Below, piece by piece: positions 25,084 through 34,671 of a DNA stretch of 47,293 nt. The position numbers and the translations under genes were made by a program. The stretch covers positions 1-47,293 of the forward strand of contig NZ_JAUJFI010000022.1 of assembly GCF_030849505.1 (NCBI RefSeq), written 5' to 3'. The stretch is from Azospirillum isscasi. GTDB taxonomy: Bacteria > Pseudomonadota > Alphaproteobacteria > Azospirillales > Azospirillaceae. Every line of letters starts with the position of its first letter. The stretch's first letter is position 1. The notes beneath the pieces were generated by a model that was not told the origin of the DNA, did no database searches, and was given only the letters and a program-made list of their open reading frames with translations.

Positions 25084-25185
25084 ATTGAAAGGCAAGCCCG
25101 TTCCGTGGGGTGGCGCGTCTTTCCTGCCAAAATGCCGCAGGTCGGCGCCGGGGAGGTTCGGGATTCTCGGGGGCAACAGGGTCTT

Positions 25186-25323
25186 CACGGATTTCACGGA
25201 CTTTGACACGGATGACACGGATTTTTCTTTGATGCTTGCTCCGTCTTGGCTTCTCGAAGGGTGTTCCCTGAGCGAGCTATGAATAAATCCGTGTCATCCG
25301 TGCTGAAATCCGCGAAATCCGTG
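25186..25323. repeat. Large inverted repeat built from CACGGAT units
   Basis: Two 39-base arms (25186-25224 and 25285-25323) are inverted copies matching at 34 of 39 positions, with an 18-base perfect core (25207-25224 and 25285-25302). The arms contain repeated ACGGAT/CACGGATTT units. The 60-base loop has no gene. It lies between the stop of the hybrid kinase and the promoter region of pyk. Could be a mobile palindromic repeat or an efficient mRNA end structure. Confidence 0.85.
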
Positions 25324-25365
25324 CAAATCCTCCTGTCCGGCAACGGGCGACACCTCCCCGGACCG

Positions 25366-28143
25366 TCACGCGGCGGTGCCGGTCTGGCGGGACAGGGCTT
25401 CCTGGAGCAGGCGGGCGGTGACCGGCTTGAACATCACCCCGATCCCGTGCCGCTCAGCCTCCTGCATGACGTCGGGGCCGGAGTCGCCGGTCAGCAGGAC
25501 GGCGGGGACCGCTGTTCCGGCCAGTTCGCGGATCTTCAGGATGGCTTCGGTGCCCACCTTGTGCTCGCGCAGCCGGTAGTCGGCGACCATCACGTCGGGC
25601 CGCCGGTCCGCCGCCCGCAGCCGGTCCAGCGCCTCTTCGGTGGAGGAGGCGACGATCGTGTCGTAGCCCCAGTCCTGGAAGATCGACCGCAGCCCCATCA
25701 GCACGATGGCGTCGTCGTCAACCAGCACGGCCAGCCGTCCGCGCTCCGGCTGGCGGGGCAGGGAGACCGGGGCCGGGCTCTCCACGGCGGCACCGAGGGG
25801 AACGGTGATGCGGAACACCGACCCCTTGCCGAGTTCGGAGCGCACCTCCACCGGATGGCCGAGCAGGACCGACAGCTTCTGCACGATGGCCAGCCCAAGG
25901 CCGAGCCCCTGGTTGCGGTCCCGCTCCGGGTTGCCGACCTGATAGAACTCCTCGAAGATCCAGGACATCTGCTCGTCGGAGATGCCGATGCCGGTGTCGC
26001 GCACCTGGATGCCGGCGTGCCCGTCCTGCGCGCGGCATTCCAGGCGGATCACGCCGCGCTCGGTGTAGCGGATGGCGTTCTCCACGAGATTGCGGACCAT
26101 CCGCCCCAGCAGGTTGCGGTCGCTGCGCACCGTGACGTCGTGATGGTTCATCACCTGGAGATCCAGCCCCTTGGCCGCGGCGAGCGGGGCATAGGCGGCG
26201 CCGATGTCGTCCAGCAACGGCTTGACCGGGAAATCCTCGATCCGTGGTTCGATGACCCCGGCGTCCAGTTGGGAGACGTCCAACAGGCTGTCCAGCAGGC
26301 CCTTCAGCGTCTCCATCCCGCGTTCCAGCATCGCCAGGGCGTCGCGCCCGCGCGGGGAATGGACGTGGCTGTGCAGCGCCTCGGCGAAGAAGAACATGGA
26401 CTGCATGGGCTGGCGCAGGTCGTGGCTGGCCGCGGCCAGGAAGCGGCTCTTGGACTGGTTGGCCTGCTCCGCCGCGTCGCGGGCCATGCGGCTTTCGTGC
26501 ACGTCGACGGCGGTGCCGACCCAGGCGATGACCTGACCGTTCTGGCGCATCGGGTTGATCCGGCAGACGTGCCAGCGGTAGGTCCCGTCGTGGCGCCGCA
26601 TCCGCAGGTCGAAGCCGTAGGGCTCGCCCGCGGCGATGGCACGCTCGCGGACGCTGCGCATCAGGGGATGGTCGGCGGGGTGGATGTGGGACCAGCGCTC
26701 GTCGGCCTCCATCCCCCGCCCGGTGTAGGCCCGCCAGGCGGCGTTGTAGAATTCCCGGGTGCCGTCCGGACGGTTCACCCACATCATCACCGGGGTGTTC
26801 TCGACCAGCTCGCGGAAGCGGGTCTCGCTCCGCCGCAGGGCCTCCTCGCCGGCCTTGCGCTCGGAAATGTCGGTCAGGGTGACGACGGCCAGGGTGATGC
26901 GGCCATCGGGGTCGCGCACCGGCTCGGCGTCGGCCAGACAGGTGACGGGGCCGGCGGGGGTGTCGCGGCGGAGTTCCTCCTGCTTGACCACCGCGCCGTC
27001 GCGCAGGGCGCGGACCAGCGGCAGTTCCGCCACGGTGCCGGGCGAGTCCTCCGGCGGGCCGCCGCTTGTGAAGGGGCGGGGGTAGTCCTCGATGCGGGCG
27101 ATCCTGTCCAGCGGCTGGCCGATCAGCCGTTCCGCCGCGCTGTTGTGCAGCAGGACGCGGCCCGACGGGGCTTCCGCCACCACCACGCCGGAGGGCAGAT
27201 GCTTCAGCACGGCCTTGAGCAGCGACCGCTCGGTCTCCCGCTGCCGGGTCAGCCGCCCGATGCCCCAGGCGGTGCCGGTCAGGGTCAGCAGCAGGATCAC
27301 CAGGAAGGGAAACCAGGACCGCAGCGCCACCACGTCGATGGCGCGCAGGGCGGCGGCGTGGTCGATGCCCACCACGACGGCAAGCCCGTTCCCGTTCGCC
27401 CCCGGGGGGGAATAGGCGACGATCCGGAACACGCCGTCCAGCCCCTCCGTCAGCGCCGTCGCCGGCTCGCTGCCGGTCAGGAACAGGTTCAGCCGCTCCG
27501 GCAGCGGCTGGCCGATCAGGCCGGGAATGTCCGGCACGCGCACGATGACGGTGCCGTTGCTGTCGGCCAGCAGGACCGTCGTGTTCGGGGGCAGCGGCTT
27601 GCGGGCCTGGTACTGCCGCAGCCAGTCGAGGTCGAGCAGGGCGGTGATGACCGCGGGACCGGAACCGCCGCCGGACGCGCCGGCCTCGCCACGCGCGTAG
27701 GGCAGGGCGAAGGGCAGGACGTGGCGGCCCAGCCCTTCCGCGACGATGTAGTCCCCCAGCGCGAAGCGACCAGTGGTCAGGGCCTGCCCGACCTCCGGCT
27801 GGTCGCCGACCCCGGTCCCGATGGTCCGCCGGTCGGTGGCGCAGAGGACGGTGCCGGAACGGTCGGCGAAGCCCAGCGTCAGATAGCTGGGCAGGCGCCG
27901 CCCCAGACGTTCCATCGTCTCCTGGCAGGCGGGGCCGGTGATGTCCGCTTCCGACAGCGTGGTGAGGACGTGCTCGATGTCGTCGATGATCCGCAACTGC
28001 TCGGTCTCGATCAGGTCGAGCAGGCGCAGCGCCTCCTGCCCGATCTCGGCCTCCCGCTCCGCCCGCAGCCGGGCGTGGGAATAGACCTCGAACCCGATCA
28101 GGGGGGCCAGGGTGAAGACGAGCAGCAGCAGCCAGCGGACCAT
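25366..28143 (-). CDS. Hybrid sensor histidine kinase (periplasmic sensor, two PAS, HisKA, HATPase, receiver)
   Basis: 925 residues. Membrane helix ~4-18, a ~260-residue periplasmic region with a Cache-like look, and a second helix ~280-298. Two PAS domains follow (~310-435 and ~445-560, the second with YRWHVCRINPMRQNGQVIAWVG). HisKA has its histidine in AAASHDLRQPMQSM, and HATPase has QVRDTGIGIS and NQGLGLGLAIV. A C-terminal receiver has LVDDDAIVL, Asp in VMVADYRLR and Lys in VMFKPV. The SHDLRQP form of the H box is typical of NahK-like hybrid kinases. The signal is unknown. ATG at 28143; a GTG at 28149 is also possible. It stands alone on its transcript by position. Confidence 0.92.
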   Translation of the reverse strand: MVRWLLLLVFTLAPLIGFEVYSHARLRAEREAEIGQEALRLLDLIETEQLRIIDDIEHVLTTLSEADITGPACQETMERLGRRLPSYLTLGFADRSGTVLCATDRRTIGTGVGDQPEVGQALTTGRFALGDYIVAEGLGRHVLPFALPYARGEAGASGGGSGPAVITALLDLDWLRQYQARKPLPPNTTVLLADSNGTVIVRVPDIPGLIGQPLPERLNLFLTGSEPATALTEGLDGVFRIVAYSPPGANGNGLAVVVGIDHAAALRAIDVVALRSWFPFLVILLLTLTGTAWGIGRLTRQRETERSLLKAVLKHLPSGVVVAEAPSGRVLLHNSAAERLIGQPLDRIARIEDYPRPFTSGGPPEDSPGTVAELPLVRALRDGAVVKQEELRRDTPAGPVTCLADAEPVRDPDGRITLAVVTLTDISERKAGEEALRRSETRFRELVENTPVMMWVNRPDGTREFYNAAWRAYTGRGMEADERWSHIHPADHPLMRSVRERAIAAGEPYGFDLRMRRHDGTYRWHVCRINPMRQNGQVIAWVGTAVDVHESRMARDAAEQANQSKSRFLAAASHDLRQPMQSMFFFAEALHSHVHSPRGRDALAMLERGMETLKGLLDSLLDVSQLDAGVIEPRIEDFPVKPLLDDIGAAYAPLAAAKGLDLQVMNHHDVTVRSDRNLLGRMVRNLVENAIRYTERGVIRLECRAQDGHAGIQVRDTGIGISDEQMSWIFEEFYQVGNPERDRNQGLGLGLAIVQKLSVLLGHPVEVRSELGKGSVFRITVPLGAAVESPAPVSLPRQPERGRLAVLVDDDAIVLMGLRSIFQDWGYDTIVASSTEEALDRLRAADRRPDVMVADYRLREHKVGTEAILKIRELAGTAVPAVLLTGDSGPDVMQEAERHGIGVMFKPVTARLLQEALSRQTGTAA

Positions 28144-28205
28144 GGACACGATTAACCGCCCCGGCCCACGGGCCGTTGGGAGTAAAGCAACGATCGTGGG
28201 AAACC

Positions 28206-28225
28206 TAACATACCGAAGTATGTTA
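28206..28225. promoter_or_regulatory. Perfect 8-bp inverted repeat upstream of the hybrid kinase
   Basis: TAACATAC (28206-28213), loop CGAA, GTATGTTA (28218-28225). It lies 63 bases upstream of the kinase start and 63 bases past the TetR stop. AT-rich and without a following T run, so it reads more as an operator or small hairpin than a terminator. Confidence 0.5.
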
Positions 28226-28287
28226 TGGCCCCTGTCCTTCGGTCCTAGTGCTTCCCTTCGCCCCGCTACGCCCTCGTCACTCCAACG

Positions 28288-28929
28288 TCAACGCTCCGGC
28301 ATGGGGCGGGCGCCCGACAGGAAGAGGGCGACGGCCCGCCCGACGTAGCGCTCCACCTCCTCCATGGAGAGGGATTGCTCCGGCAGGATCAGGCGGCGCA
28401 GCAGGATGTTGCCGGTGATCATGCCGATGAAGCCGCGGGCGGCGGCCTCCGGCTCCCCGACGCGCAGGGCGCCGGCGGTGGTCTGCCGTTCCAGATAGTC
28501 GGACAGCCGCCGCTGGGCGGTCTCCGGCCCGATGCGGAAGAAGGACTCGGCGATGTCGGGGATGCGCCCGCCCTCCGACACCAGCACGCGGACGACGGCG
28601 ATGGTCCGGTCCTCCAGCAGCGCCCGGACGAGGTGAAGCGCGAAGCGGGTCAGCCCGTCTTCCGGCGGGGCCTGCTCGTCGGCCTGGATGGCGGCCAGCC
28701 CTTTCTGGATGCGGGCGCTGTTCTCCTCCATCATCGCGCGGAACAGCCCCTCCTTGTCGCCGAAATGCTCGTAGAGCGTGGCGCGGGAGCCGCCGGCGCG
28801 GCTGATGATGTCGGTCAGCGTGGTCTTTTCGAAGCCCTTCTCCACGAACAGCGCCGCCGCCGCGTCGAGCAGGGCCTGCCGCCGCGCCCGTCCGCGCGGG
28901 CCGACCGTGGACAGGTCCTTGTCGATCAA
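28288..28929 (-). CDS. TetR-family regulator (first copy)
   Basis: 213 residues. N-terminal helix-turn-helix (~15-62): RQALLDAAAALFVEKGF, TTLTDIISRAGGSRATLYEHFGDKEGLFRAMM. The C-terminal ligand-binding half has VLVSEGGRIPDIAESFFRIGPE, shared with the neighbouring TetR. The only fitting start is a TTG at 28929; in-frame sequence further upstream lacks an ATG or GTG, so the start is uncertain. Lies 202 bases downstream of the second TetR on the same strand, separated by a palindromic repeat. Confidence 0.88.
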   Translation of the reverse strand: MIDKDLSTVGPRGRARRQALLDAAAALFVEKGFEKTTLTDIISRAGGSRATLYEHFGDKEGLFRAMMEENSARIQKGLAAIQADEQAPPEDGLTRFALHLVRALLEDRTIAVVRVLVSEGGRIPDIAESFFRIGPETAQRRLSDYLERQTTAGALRVGEPEAAARGFIGMITGNILLRRLILPEQSLSMEEVERYVGRAVALFLSGARPMPER

Positions 28930-28956
28930 TTCCCTGGGTTTCCTCGGTCCATTTGC

Positions 28957-28982
28957 GTTTTCCTTGCGCGTTTTCCTTGCGC
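28957..28982. repeat. 13-base tandem direct repeat
   Basis: Two perfect copies of GTTTTCCTTGCGC (28957-28969, 28970-28982) just upstream of the first TetR start. Could be part of its leader; no function is evident. Confidence 0.8.
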
Positions 28983-28985
28983 GCT

Positions 28986-29048
28986 GGCCTTGCCCCCACC
29001 CCGGCCCTCCCCCGCTGCGCAGGGAAGGGTTAGGGTGGGGGCAAGGCC
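28986..29048. repeat. 63-base palindromic intergenic repeat, copy 2
   Basis: Perfect 16-base outer arms, GGCCTTGCCCCCACCC (28986-29001) and GGGTGGGGGCAAGGCC (29033-29048), around the core CCCGCTGCGCAGGG. The core and right arm are shared with 15076-15128. It lies between the two TetR genes and would form a very stable hairpin, possibly acting as a terminator for the second TetR gene. Confidence 0.85.
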
Positions 29049-29131
29049 GATGCCTGTGCGTGCGTCGTTGAGGGAGCTATGACCGTTGCCGCCCCCGCTT
29101 GCAAGACGGCAATGCGCCGCCCTCCCTGCGA

Positions 29132-29842
29132 TCAGGGCCGGGTTCCGGCGAGGAACAGCCGGACGGACTGGCGGACGTAGCGTTCCAGCTCCTCCATGGA
29201 GACGGCTTCGTTGGGGAGGATCAGCCGCTTGGTCAGCAGGTCGCCGACCATCATGCCGAGGAAGGCGTGGGCGGCGGCCTCCGGGTCGTCGATGCGCAGG
29301 CGCCCGGCCTCCGCCAGATCGCGGAAACAGCCGGCGAGCCAGCCCACGGTCTTCTCCGGGCCGACCTGGAAGAAAGCCTGCGCGATGTCGGGGATGCGCC
29401 CGCCTTCCGACACCAGGATGCGCAGAATGGCGGTGGTTTCCGGCACGGTCAGCGTGCCGGCGACATGCAGGCCGACGCGGAACAGATTCTCCTCCAGCTC
29501 CTCGGCCATCGCCGCCGGTCCATTGGCGCGCATGGCCGACATCTCCTCCAGCACGCGGTCGCAGTGACGCTCCATCACCGCGCGGAACAGCCCCTCCTTG
29601 TCGCCGAAATGCTCGTACAGCGTGGTGCGCGACCCGCCGGCCTGCCGCAGGATGTCGGACAGCGAGGTCAGCGCGAATCCCTTCTCCACGAACAGTGCCG
29701 CCGCAGCGTCGAGCAGTGCCCGGCAGCGCGCCTGGCCGCGTGGGCCGAAACCCGGCGTGTCCATACTTCCGGCCCCCATCCCGCCGGTGCCCAACGCGGC
29801 GGTGCCGTCACGGAACGGTGTGGATGCCCCCTTGTCGGGCAT
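29132..29842 (-). CDS. TetR-family regulator of the RND pump (second copy)
   Basis: 236 residues. A ~35-residue glycine-rich extension precedes the helix-turn-helix (CRALLDAAAALFVEKGF, TSLSDILRQAGGSRTTLYEHFGDKEGLFRAVM). The C-terminal domain has ILVSEGGRIPDIAQAFFQVGPE. Paralogous to the TetR at 28288. ATG at 29842 follows GGGGGAACC; a more upstream ATG would run across the operator at 29888-29913. Divergent from the acrAB-type genes with that operator between them, which is the usual layout of an AcrR-like local repressor released by toxic compounds. Confidence 0.92.
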   Translation of the reverse strand: MPDKGASTPFRDGTAALGTGGMGAGSMDTPGFGPRGQARCRALLDAAAALFVEKGFALTSLSDILRQAGGSRTTLYEHFGDKEGLFRAVMERHCDRVLEEMSAMRANGPAAMAEELEENLFRVGLHVAGTLTVPETTAILRILVSEGGRIPDIAQAFFQVGPEKTVGWLAGCFRDLAEAGRLRIDDPEAAAHAFLGMMVGDLLTKRLILPNEAVSMEELERYVRQSVRLFLAGTRP

Positions 29843-29887
29843 TGCGGTTCCCCCTTGCGCAAACGGTCGTTCTGAATGTATCGTCCG

Positions 29888-29913
29888 GTACAGTGTACTG
29901 TATGAGACAGTAC
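29888..29913. promoter_or_regulatory. Candidate TetR operator with three half-sites
   Basis: GTACAGT (29888-29894), GTACTGT (29895-29901), 5-base spacer, ACAGTAC (29907-29913). The last two form a perfect 7-base inverted repeat, and the first two are a near-palindrome as well. It sits between the divergent TetR and RND pump genes. Confidence 0.75.
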
Positions 29914-30045
29914 GGATAAAGGGGTCATTTCGCACCGTCCGCGCGCACCGGCCCATTCCGCCGGTTCCGAACGCCGGGCGGACCGCGGTGACCCGGCTCT
30001 TTTGAACATTTCATCGCCGCATCACGGCGTTTTGACGAGGAACGG

Positions 30046-31230
30046 ATGTTCAACAGGAACGCATTGCTGTCTCTTGCCGTGGCGGCCTCCCTGACCGTGG
30101 TGCTGGGCGCCTGCCAGGACAAGAAACACGCCGCCGGCGGCCAGCCGGCGCCGGGACCGGCGGAGGTGGCGGTGGCGACCATCCAGCCGCAGCGCCTGTC
30201 CGTCACCACCGAGCTGCCGGGCCGCACCGCGGCCTTCCGCGTGGCGGAGATCCGCCCGCAGGTCAGCGGCATCGTGCTGAAGCGCTTCTTCACCGAGGGC
30301 AGCGACGTCAAGGCGGGCGACCAGCTCTACCAGATCGACCCGGCCACCTACGAGGCGGCGCTGGCCGTCGCCCAGGCCGACATCCAGAAGGCGGAGGCCA
30401 ACCTCCAGGCCGCCCGCAACAAGGCGGCGCGCTACAACGACCTCGTCCGGAACAGCGTCGTCAGCAAGCAGGACTATGACGACGCCATGGCCGCGCTGAA
30501 GCAGAACGAGGCGCAGCTTTCCGCCGCCAGGGCCGCCTACAATCTGGCGCGCATCAACCTGGACTACACCAAGGTCTTCGCTCCCATCTCGGGCCGCATC
30601 GGCAAGTCCGCCGTGACGGAAGGCGCGCTGGTCACCGCCAACCAGGCGATGGCGCTCGCCACCATCCAGCAGCTCGACCCCATCTACGTGGATGTGACCC
30701 AGACGGCTTCGCAGCTCATGCAGCTCCGCCAGGACATGGCGAGCGGGCGCATCCGCCCGGCCGAGCCCGGCAAGATCCCCGTCTCGCTGTTCCTGCACGC
30801 CGCGGAGGCCCCCTATCCCCAGCGCGGCGATCTCCAGTTCTCCGACGTGACGGTCGATCCGGGCACCAGCTCCGTCCAGTTGCGGGCGGTCTTCCCGAAC
30901 CCGGACCTCAACCTGCTGCCCGGCCTGTTCGTGCGCGCCCGCGTCGAGCAGGGGGTGGCCGACAACGCCCTCGCCGTGCCGCAGGAGGCGGTCCAGCGCG
31001 GTCCGGACGGTTCGGCCCGCGTCTGGGTCGTCGGCGAGGACAACAAGGTCAATCCGCGCACCGTCAAGACGGAGCGGGCGATCAACAACGCCTGGCTGGT
31101 CTCCGACGGGCTGAAGCCGGGCGAGCGCATCGTGGTCGAAGGGCTTCAGAAGGTGAAGCCGGGGGCCGAGGTGAAGCCGGTGGCGGCGCAGGCCGCCGTG
31201 GCGGCCCTGCCCGCACCGCCGGCGCGCTGA
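30046..31230 (+). CDS. acrA: RND efflux periplasmic adaptor lipoprotein (AcrA-like)
   Basis: 394 residues. Lipoprotein signal with lipobox LGAC and Cys23. Adaptor parts follow in order: the beta-barrel/lipoyl half ([29 protein letters not shown]), an alpha-hairpin (~105-170), the second lipoyl half ([25 protein letters not shown]) and the membrane-proximal domain. It joins the inner-membrane pump to an outer-membrane channel. ATG at 30046 lies 5 bases after GAGGAA. First gene of the two-gene pump operon. Confidence 0.95.
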   Translation: MFNRNALLSLAVAASLTVVLGACQDKKHAAGGQPAPGPAEVAVATIQPQRLSVTTELPGRTAAFRVAEIRPQVSGIVLKRFFTEGSDVKAGDQLYQIDPATYEAALAVAQADIQKAEANLQAARNKAARYNDLVRNSVVSKQDYDDAMAALKQNEAQLSAARAAYNLARINLDYTKVFAPISGRIGKSAVTEGALVTANQAMALATIQQLDPIYVDVTQTASQLMQLRQDMASGRIRPAEPGKIPVSLFLHAAEAPYPQRGDLQFSDVTVDPGTSSVQLRAVFPNPDLNLLPGLFVRARVEQGVADNALAVPQEAVQRGPDGSARVWVVGEDNKVNPRTVKTERAINNAWLVSDGLKPGERIVVEGLQKVKPGAEVKPVAAQAAVAALPAPPAR

Positions 31231-31246
31231 TACCGAGGACCGATCC

Positions 31247-34200
31247 ATGTCGAAATTCTTCATCGACCGGCCCGTCTTCGCCTGGGTCATCGCCATTGTC
31301 ATCATGCTGGCGGGCGGTCTGGCGATCCTGGGCCTGCCCGTCGAGCAGTACCCGAAGATCGCCCCGCCGACGGTGTCCATCACCGCCAGCTATCCCGGCG
31401 CGTCGGCGAAGACGCTGGAGGACACGGTCACCCAGGTCATCGAGCAGAAGATGACCGGGCTCGACCATTTCCGCTACATGTCCTCGAACAGCGATTCGTC
31501 GGGCAACGTCACTATCACCCTGACCTTCGAGCCGGAAGCCAACCCGGACATCGCCCAGGTCCAGGTGCAGAACAAGCTCCAGCTCGCCGTGCCGCTCCTG
31601 CCGCAGGAGGTGCAGCAGCGCGGGCTTCAGGTGTCGAAGGCCGGCAACGATTTCCTGATGGTCGCCGGCTTCGTGTCCAGCGACGGGCGGCTGAGCCAGG
31701 GCGACATCGCCGACTATGTGGCCTCCAACCTCCAGGACACGATCAGCCGCGTCGAGGGCGTGGGCGACATCACCGTGTTCGGCCCGCAGCACGCCATGCG
31801 CATCTGGCTGGACCCGGATTCTCTGAACAGCCACCAGCTCACCACCATCGACGTCACCAACGCCATCAAGGCGGAGAACGCGCAGGTGTCCGCCGGCCAG
31901 CTCGGCGGCGCCCCTTCGGTGCCGGGCCAGCGCATCAACGCCACCATCATGGCGCAGTCGCGCATGCAGACGCCGGAGGAGTTCGGCGCCATCCTGCTGC
32001 GCGTCAACCCGGACGGCTCGCAGGTGCGGCTGCGCGACGTGGCGCGCATCGAGATCGGGCAGGAAACCTACGAGATCACCGCCCGCTACAACGGCAAGCC
32101 GGCGGCGGGACTGGGCGTCAAGCTGGCGACCGGGGCCAACGCGCTGGACACCGCCGCCGCGGTGAAGGCGCGCATCGCGGAGCTGTCGGCCTTCTTCCCC
32201 GAAGGGCTGGAGGTCATCTACCCCTACGACACGACGCCCTTCGTCGAGCTGTCGATCCACGAGGTCATCAAGACGCTGATCGAGGCGATCATCCTCGTCT
32301 TCGTCGTGATGTACCTGTTCCTCCAGAACTTCCGGGCGACGCTGATCCCGACCATCGCGGTTCCGGTGGTGCTTCTGGGCACCTTCGGGGTGCTGTCGCT
32401 GTTCGGCTTCTCGGTCAACACGCTGACCATGTTCGGCATGGTGCTGGCCATCGGCCTGCTGGTGGACGACGCCATCGTGGTGGTGGAGAACGTCGAGCGG
32501 GTGATGAGCGAGGAGGGGCTGCCCCCGCGCGAGGCGACGCGCAAGTCCATGGACCAGATCACCGGCGCGCTGATCGGCATCGCGCTGGTGCTGTCCGCGG
32601 TGTTCGTTCCCATGGCCTTCTTCGGCGGCTCCGCGGGGGCCATCTACCGCCAGTTCTCGCTGACCATCGTGTCGGCCATGGCGCTGTCGGTGCTGGTGGC
32701 GCTGGTGCTGACCCCGGCGCTCTGCGCCACCATCCTGAAGCCGGTGGAGAAGGGGCACGGCTATGCGAAGAGCGGCTTCTTCGGCCTGTTCAACCGTGGT
32801 TTCGACGCCAGCAACCGCGCCTACCAGCGCGGCGTGCGCGGGGCGGTGACGCGGCTCGGGCGCTACGGCGTGGCCTATGCGCTGATCGTCGCCGGGCTGG
32901 CCTACCTGTTCCTTCAGATGCCCTCCTCCTTCCTGCCGCAGGAGGACCGCGGGACGCTGTTCGTGCTGTGGTCGGCCCCGCCGAACGCCAGCATCGAGCG
33001 CACGCTGGAGACCACCAAGCTGGTCGAGGCGCATTTCATGGAGAACGAGAAGGACAGCGTCGAGGGCCTGTTCACCATCGCCGGCTTCAACTTCGCGGGG
33101 CGCGGCCAGAACTCCGGCATGGCCTTCGTCCGGCTGCGCGACTGGAGCGAGCGCGAGGCCGCCGACCGCAAGCCGACGGCCATCGCCGGGCGCGCCATGG
33201 CCGCCCTGTCGCGGGCCAAGGACGCGGTGGTCTTCGCCTTCATGCCGCCCTCGGTGCCGGGGCTGGGCAACGCCACCGGCTTCGACCTTCAGCTGGTGGA
33301 CCGCGGCGGCGTCGGGCACGAACGGCTGATGCAGGCGCGCAACCAGCTTCTCGGCATGGCGGCGCAGAACCCCAAGCTGGTCGGCGTCCGCCCCAACGGG
33401 CTGGAGGACACGCCGCAGTACAAGCTGACCGTGGACCGCGAGAAGGCCAGCGCGCTGGGCCTGTCGCTGACCGACATCAACACGACGCTGACGGCGGCCT
33501 GGGGCTCCTCCTACGTCAACGACTTCATCGACCAGGGGCGCGTGAAGAAGGTCTATCTCCAGGCCGACGCGCCCTACCGCATGCAGCCGAGCGACGTGGA
33601 GCGCTGGTACGTGCGCAACGCCGCCGGCCAGATGGTGCCCTTCTCCGCCTTCACCACGGCGCAATGGACCTACGGCTCGCCGAAGCTGGAGCGGTACAAC
33701 GGCATGTCGTCGCTCAACGTCCAGGGTGCCGCGGCGCCGGGCATCAGCTCCGGCGAGGCGATGCAGGAGATGGAGGCGATCATGGCCAAGCTGCCGCCGG
33801 GCGTGGGCTATGAATGGACCGGCCTGTCCTACGAGGAGCGGCTGAGCGGGTCGCAGGCTCCGGCGCTCTACGCCCTGTCCATGCTGATCGTCTTCCTGTG
33901 CCTGGCCGCGCTCTACGAGAGCTGGTCGGTGCCGGCGTCGGTCATCCTGGTGGTGCCGCTGGGCGTCATCGGCGCGGTGATCGCCGCCACGCTGCGCGGT
34001 CTGCCCAGCGACGTCTACTTCCAGGTGGGCCTGCTGACGACCATCGGCCTGTCGGCGAAGAACGCCATCCTGATTGTGGAATTCGCCAAAGCGTTGTACG
34101 ACGAGGGCATGGAGCTGAAGGAGGCGGCCATCGAGGCATGCCGGCAGCGCCTGCGCCCGATCATCATGACCTCGCTGGCCTTCGTGCTGGGCGTGCTGCC

Positions 34201-34399
34201 GCTGGCCACCAGCAGCGGCGCCGGTTCGGAAAGCCAGAATGCCATCGGCGTGGGCGTGATGGGCGGCATGATCTCCGCCACCGTGCTGGCGGTGCTGTTC
34301 GTCCCGGTCTTCTTCGTCGCGGTCTACCGTCTGTTCGGCAGCAAGCGTGCCGGTGCCCACCCCCCGCCGGGTGCCGAGCCGGTGCCCGCCGGCGACTGA
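31247..34399 (+). CDS. acrB: RND multidrug efflux transporter (AcrB-like, HAE-1)
   Basis: 1050 residues, full length, inner membrane. Starts [17 protein letters not shown]. Proton-relay Asp407 and Asp408 in [18 protein letters not shown] fall at exactly the E. coli AcrB numbering. The two large periplasmic loops and the C-terminal [17 protein letters not shown] lysine region are intact. It is a proton-driven trimeric exporter of hydrophobic drugs. The gene is 16 bases after acrA. No outer-membrane factor (TolC/OprM type) follows; a terminator at 34428 ends the unit, so the channel must come from elsewhere. Confidence 0.96.
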   Translation: MSKFFIDRPVFAWVIAIVIMLAGGLAILGLPVEQYPKIAPPTVSITASYPGASAKTLEDTVTQVIEQKMTGLDHFRYMSSNSDSSGNVTITLTFEPEANPDIAQVQVQNKLQLAVPLLPQEVQQRGLQVSKAGNDFLMVAGFVSSDGRLSQGDIADYVASNLQDTISRVEGVGDITVFGPQHAMRIWLDPDSLNSHQLTTIDVTNAIKAENAQVSAGQLGGAPSVPGQRINATIMAQSRMQTPEEFGAILLRVNPDGSQVRLRDVARIEIGQETYEITARYNGKPAAGLGVKLATGANALDTAAAVKARIAELSAFFPEGLEVIYPYDTTPFVELSIHEVIKTLIEAIILVFVVMYLFLQNFRATLIPTIAVPVVLLGTFGVLSLFGFSVNTLTMFGMVLAIGLLVDDAIVVVENVERVMSEEGLPPREATRKSMDQITGALIGIALVLSAVFVPMAFFGGSAGAIYRQFSLTIVSAMALSVLVALVLTPALCATILKPVEKGHGYAKSGFFGLFNRGFDASNRAYQRGVRGAVTRLGRYGVAYALIVAGLAYLFLQMPSSFLPQEDRGTLFVLWSAPPNASIERTLETTKLVEAHFMENEKDSVEGLFTIAGFNFAGRGQNSGMAFVRLRDWSEREAADRKPTAIAGRAMAALSRAKDAVVFAFMPPSVPGLGNATGFDLQLVDRGGVGHERLMQARNQLLGMAAQNPKLVGVRPNGLEDTPQYKLTVDREKASALGLSLTDINTTLTAAWGSSYVNDFIDQGRVKKVYLQADAPYRMQPSDVERWYVRNAAGQMVPFSAFTTAQWTYGSPKLERYNGMSSLNVQGAAAPGISSGEAMQEMEAIMAKLPPGVGYEWTGLSYEERLSGSQAPALYALSMLIVFLCLAALYESWSVPASVILVVPLGVIGAVIAATLRGLPSDVYFQVGLLTTIGLSAKNAILIVEFAKALYDEGMELKEAAIEACRQRLRPIIMTSLAFVLGVLPLATSSGAGSESQNAIGVGVMGGMISATVLAVLFVPVFFVAVYRLFGSKRAGAHPPPGAEPVPAGD

Positions 34400-34427
34400 C
34401 GATCCGGCCTGCGGCTGGAAGCGGAAG

Positions 34428-34458
34428 GCCCGGTCCCGGAAACGGGGCCGGGCTTTTT
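34428..34458 (+). terminator. Rho-independent terminator after the RND pump
   Basis: Stem GCCCGGTCCC (34428-34437) with GGGGCCGGGC (34444-34453), one G-T pair, 6-base loop, then TTTTT (34454-34458). It lies 29 bases after the acrB-type stop. Confidence 0.92.
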
Positions 34459-34533
34459 GCTGGCGGTGCTTGTGGCGGCGGCCTGCGGCAAAGTGTCCGG
34501 TCCTGCCGGTTCCACTGCGCCGGGCCGCCTTTC

Positions 34534-34548
34534 CTGCTAATATATCAG
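34534..34548. promoter_or_regulatory. AT-rich operator-like motif upstream of pta-ackA
   Basis: CTGCTAATATATCAG. Its core CTAATATATCAG is a 10-of-12 palindrome. It resembles the sites at 25069-25083 (pyk) and 41009-41023 (kdu regulator). It lies about 124 bases before the pta start and may overlap its promoter. Confidence 0.45.
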
Positions 34549-34671
34549 TACACGAAAAGAGTGCATAAGAAGACGGCAGGACGCGCCTCCCCTTCAGCAG
34601 GGCGCGCTCCGGGAGGGATCGGCTGAAACGGGCAGCATCATGCCTTTTTCTCTTATCCGGAGTGTTCTGCA

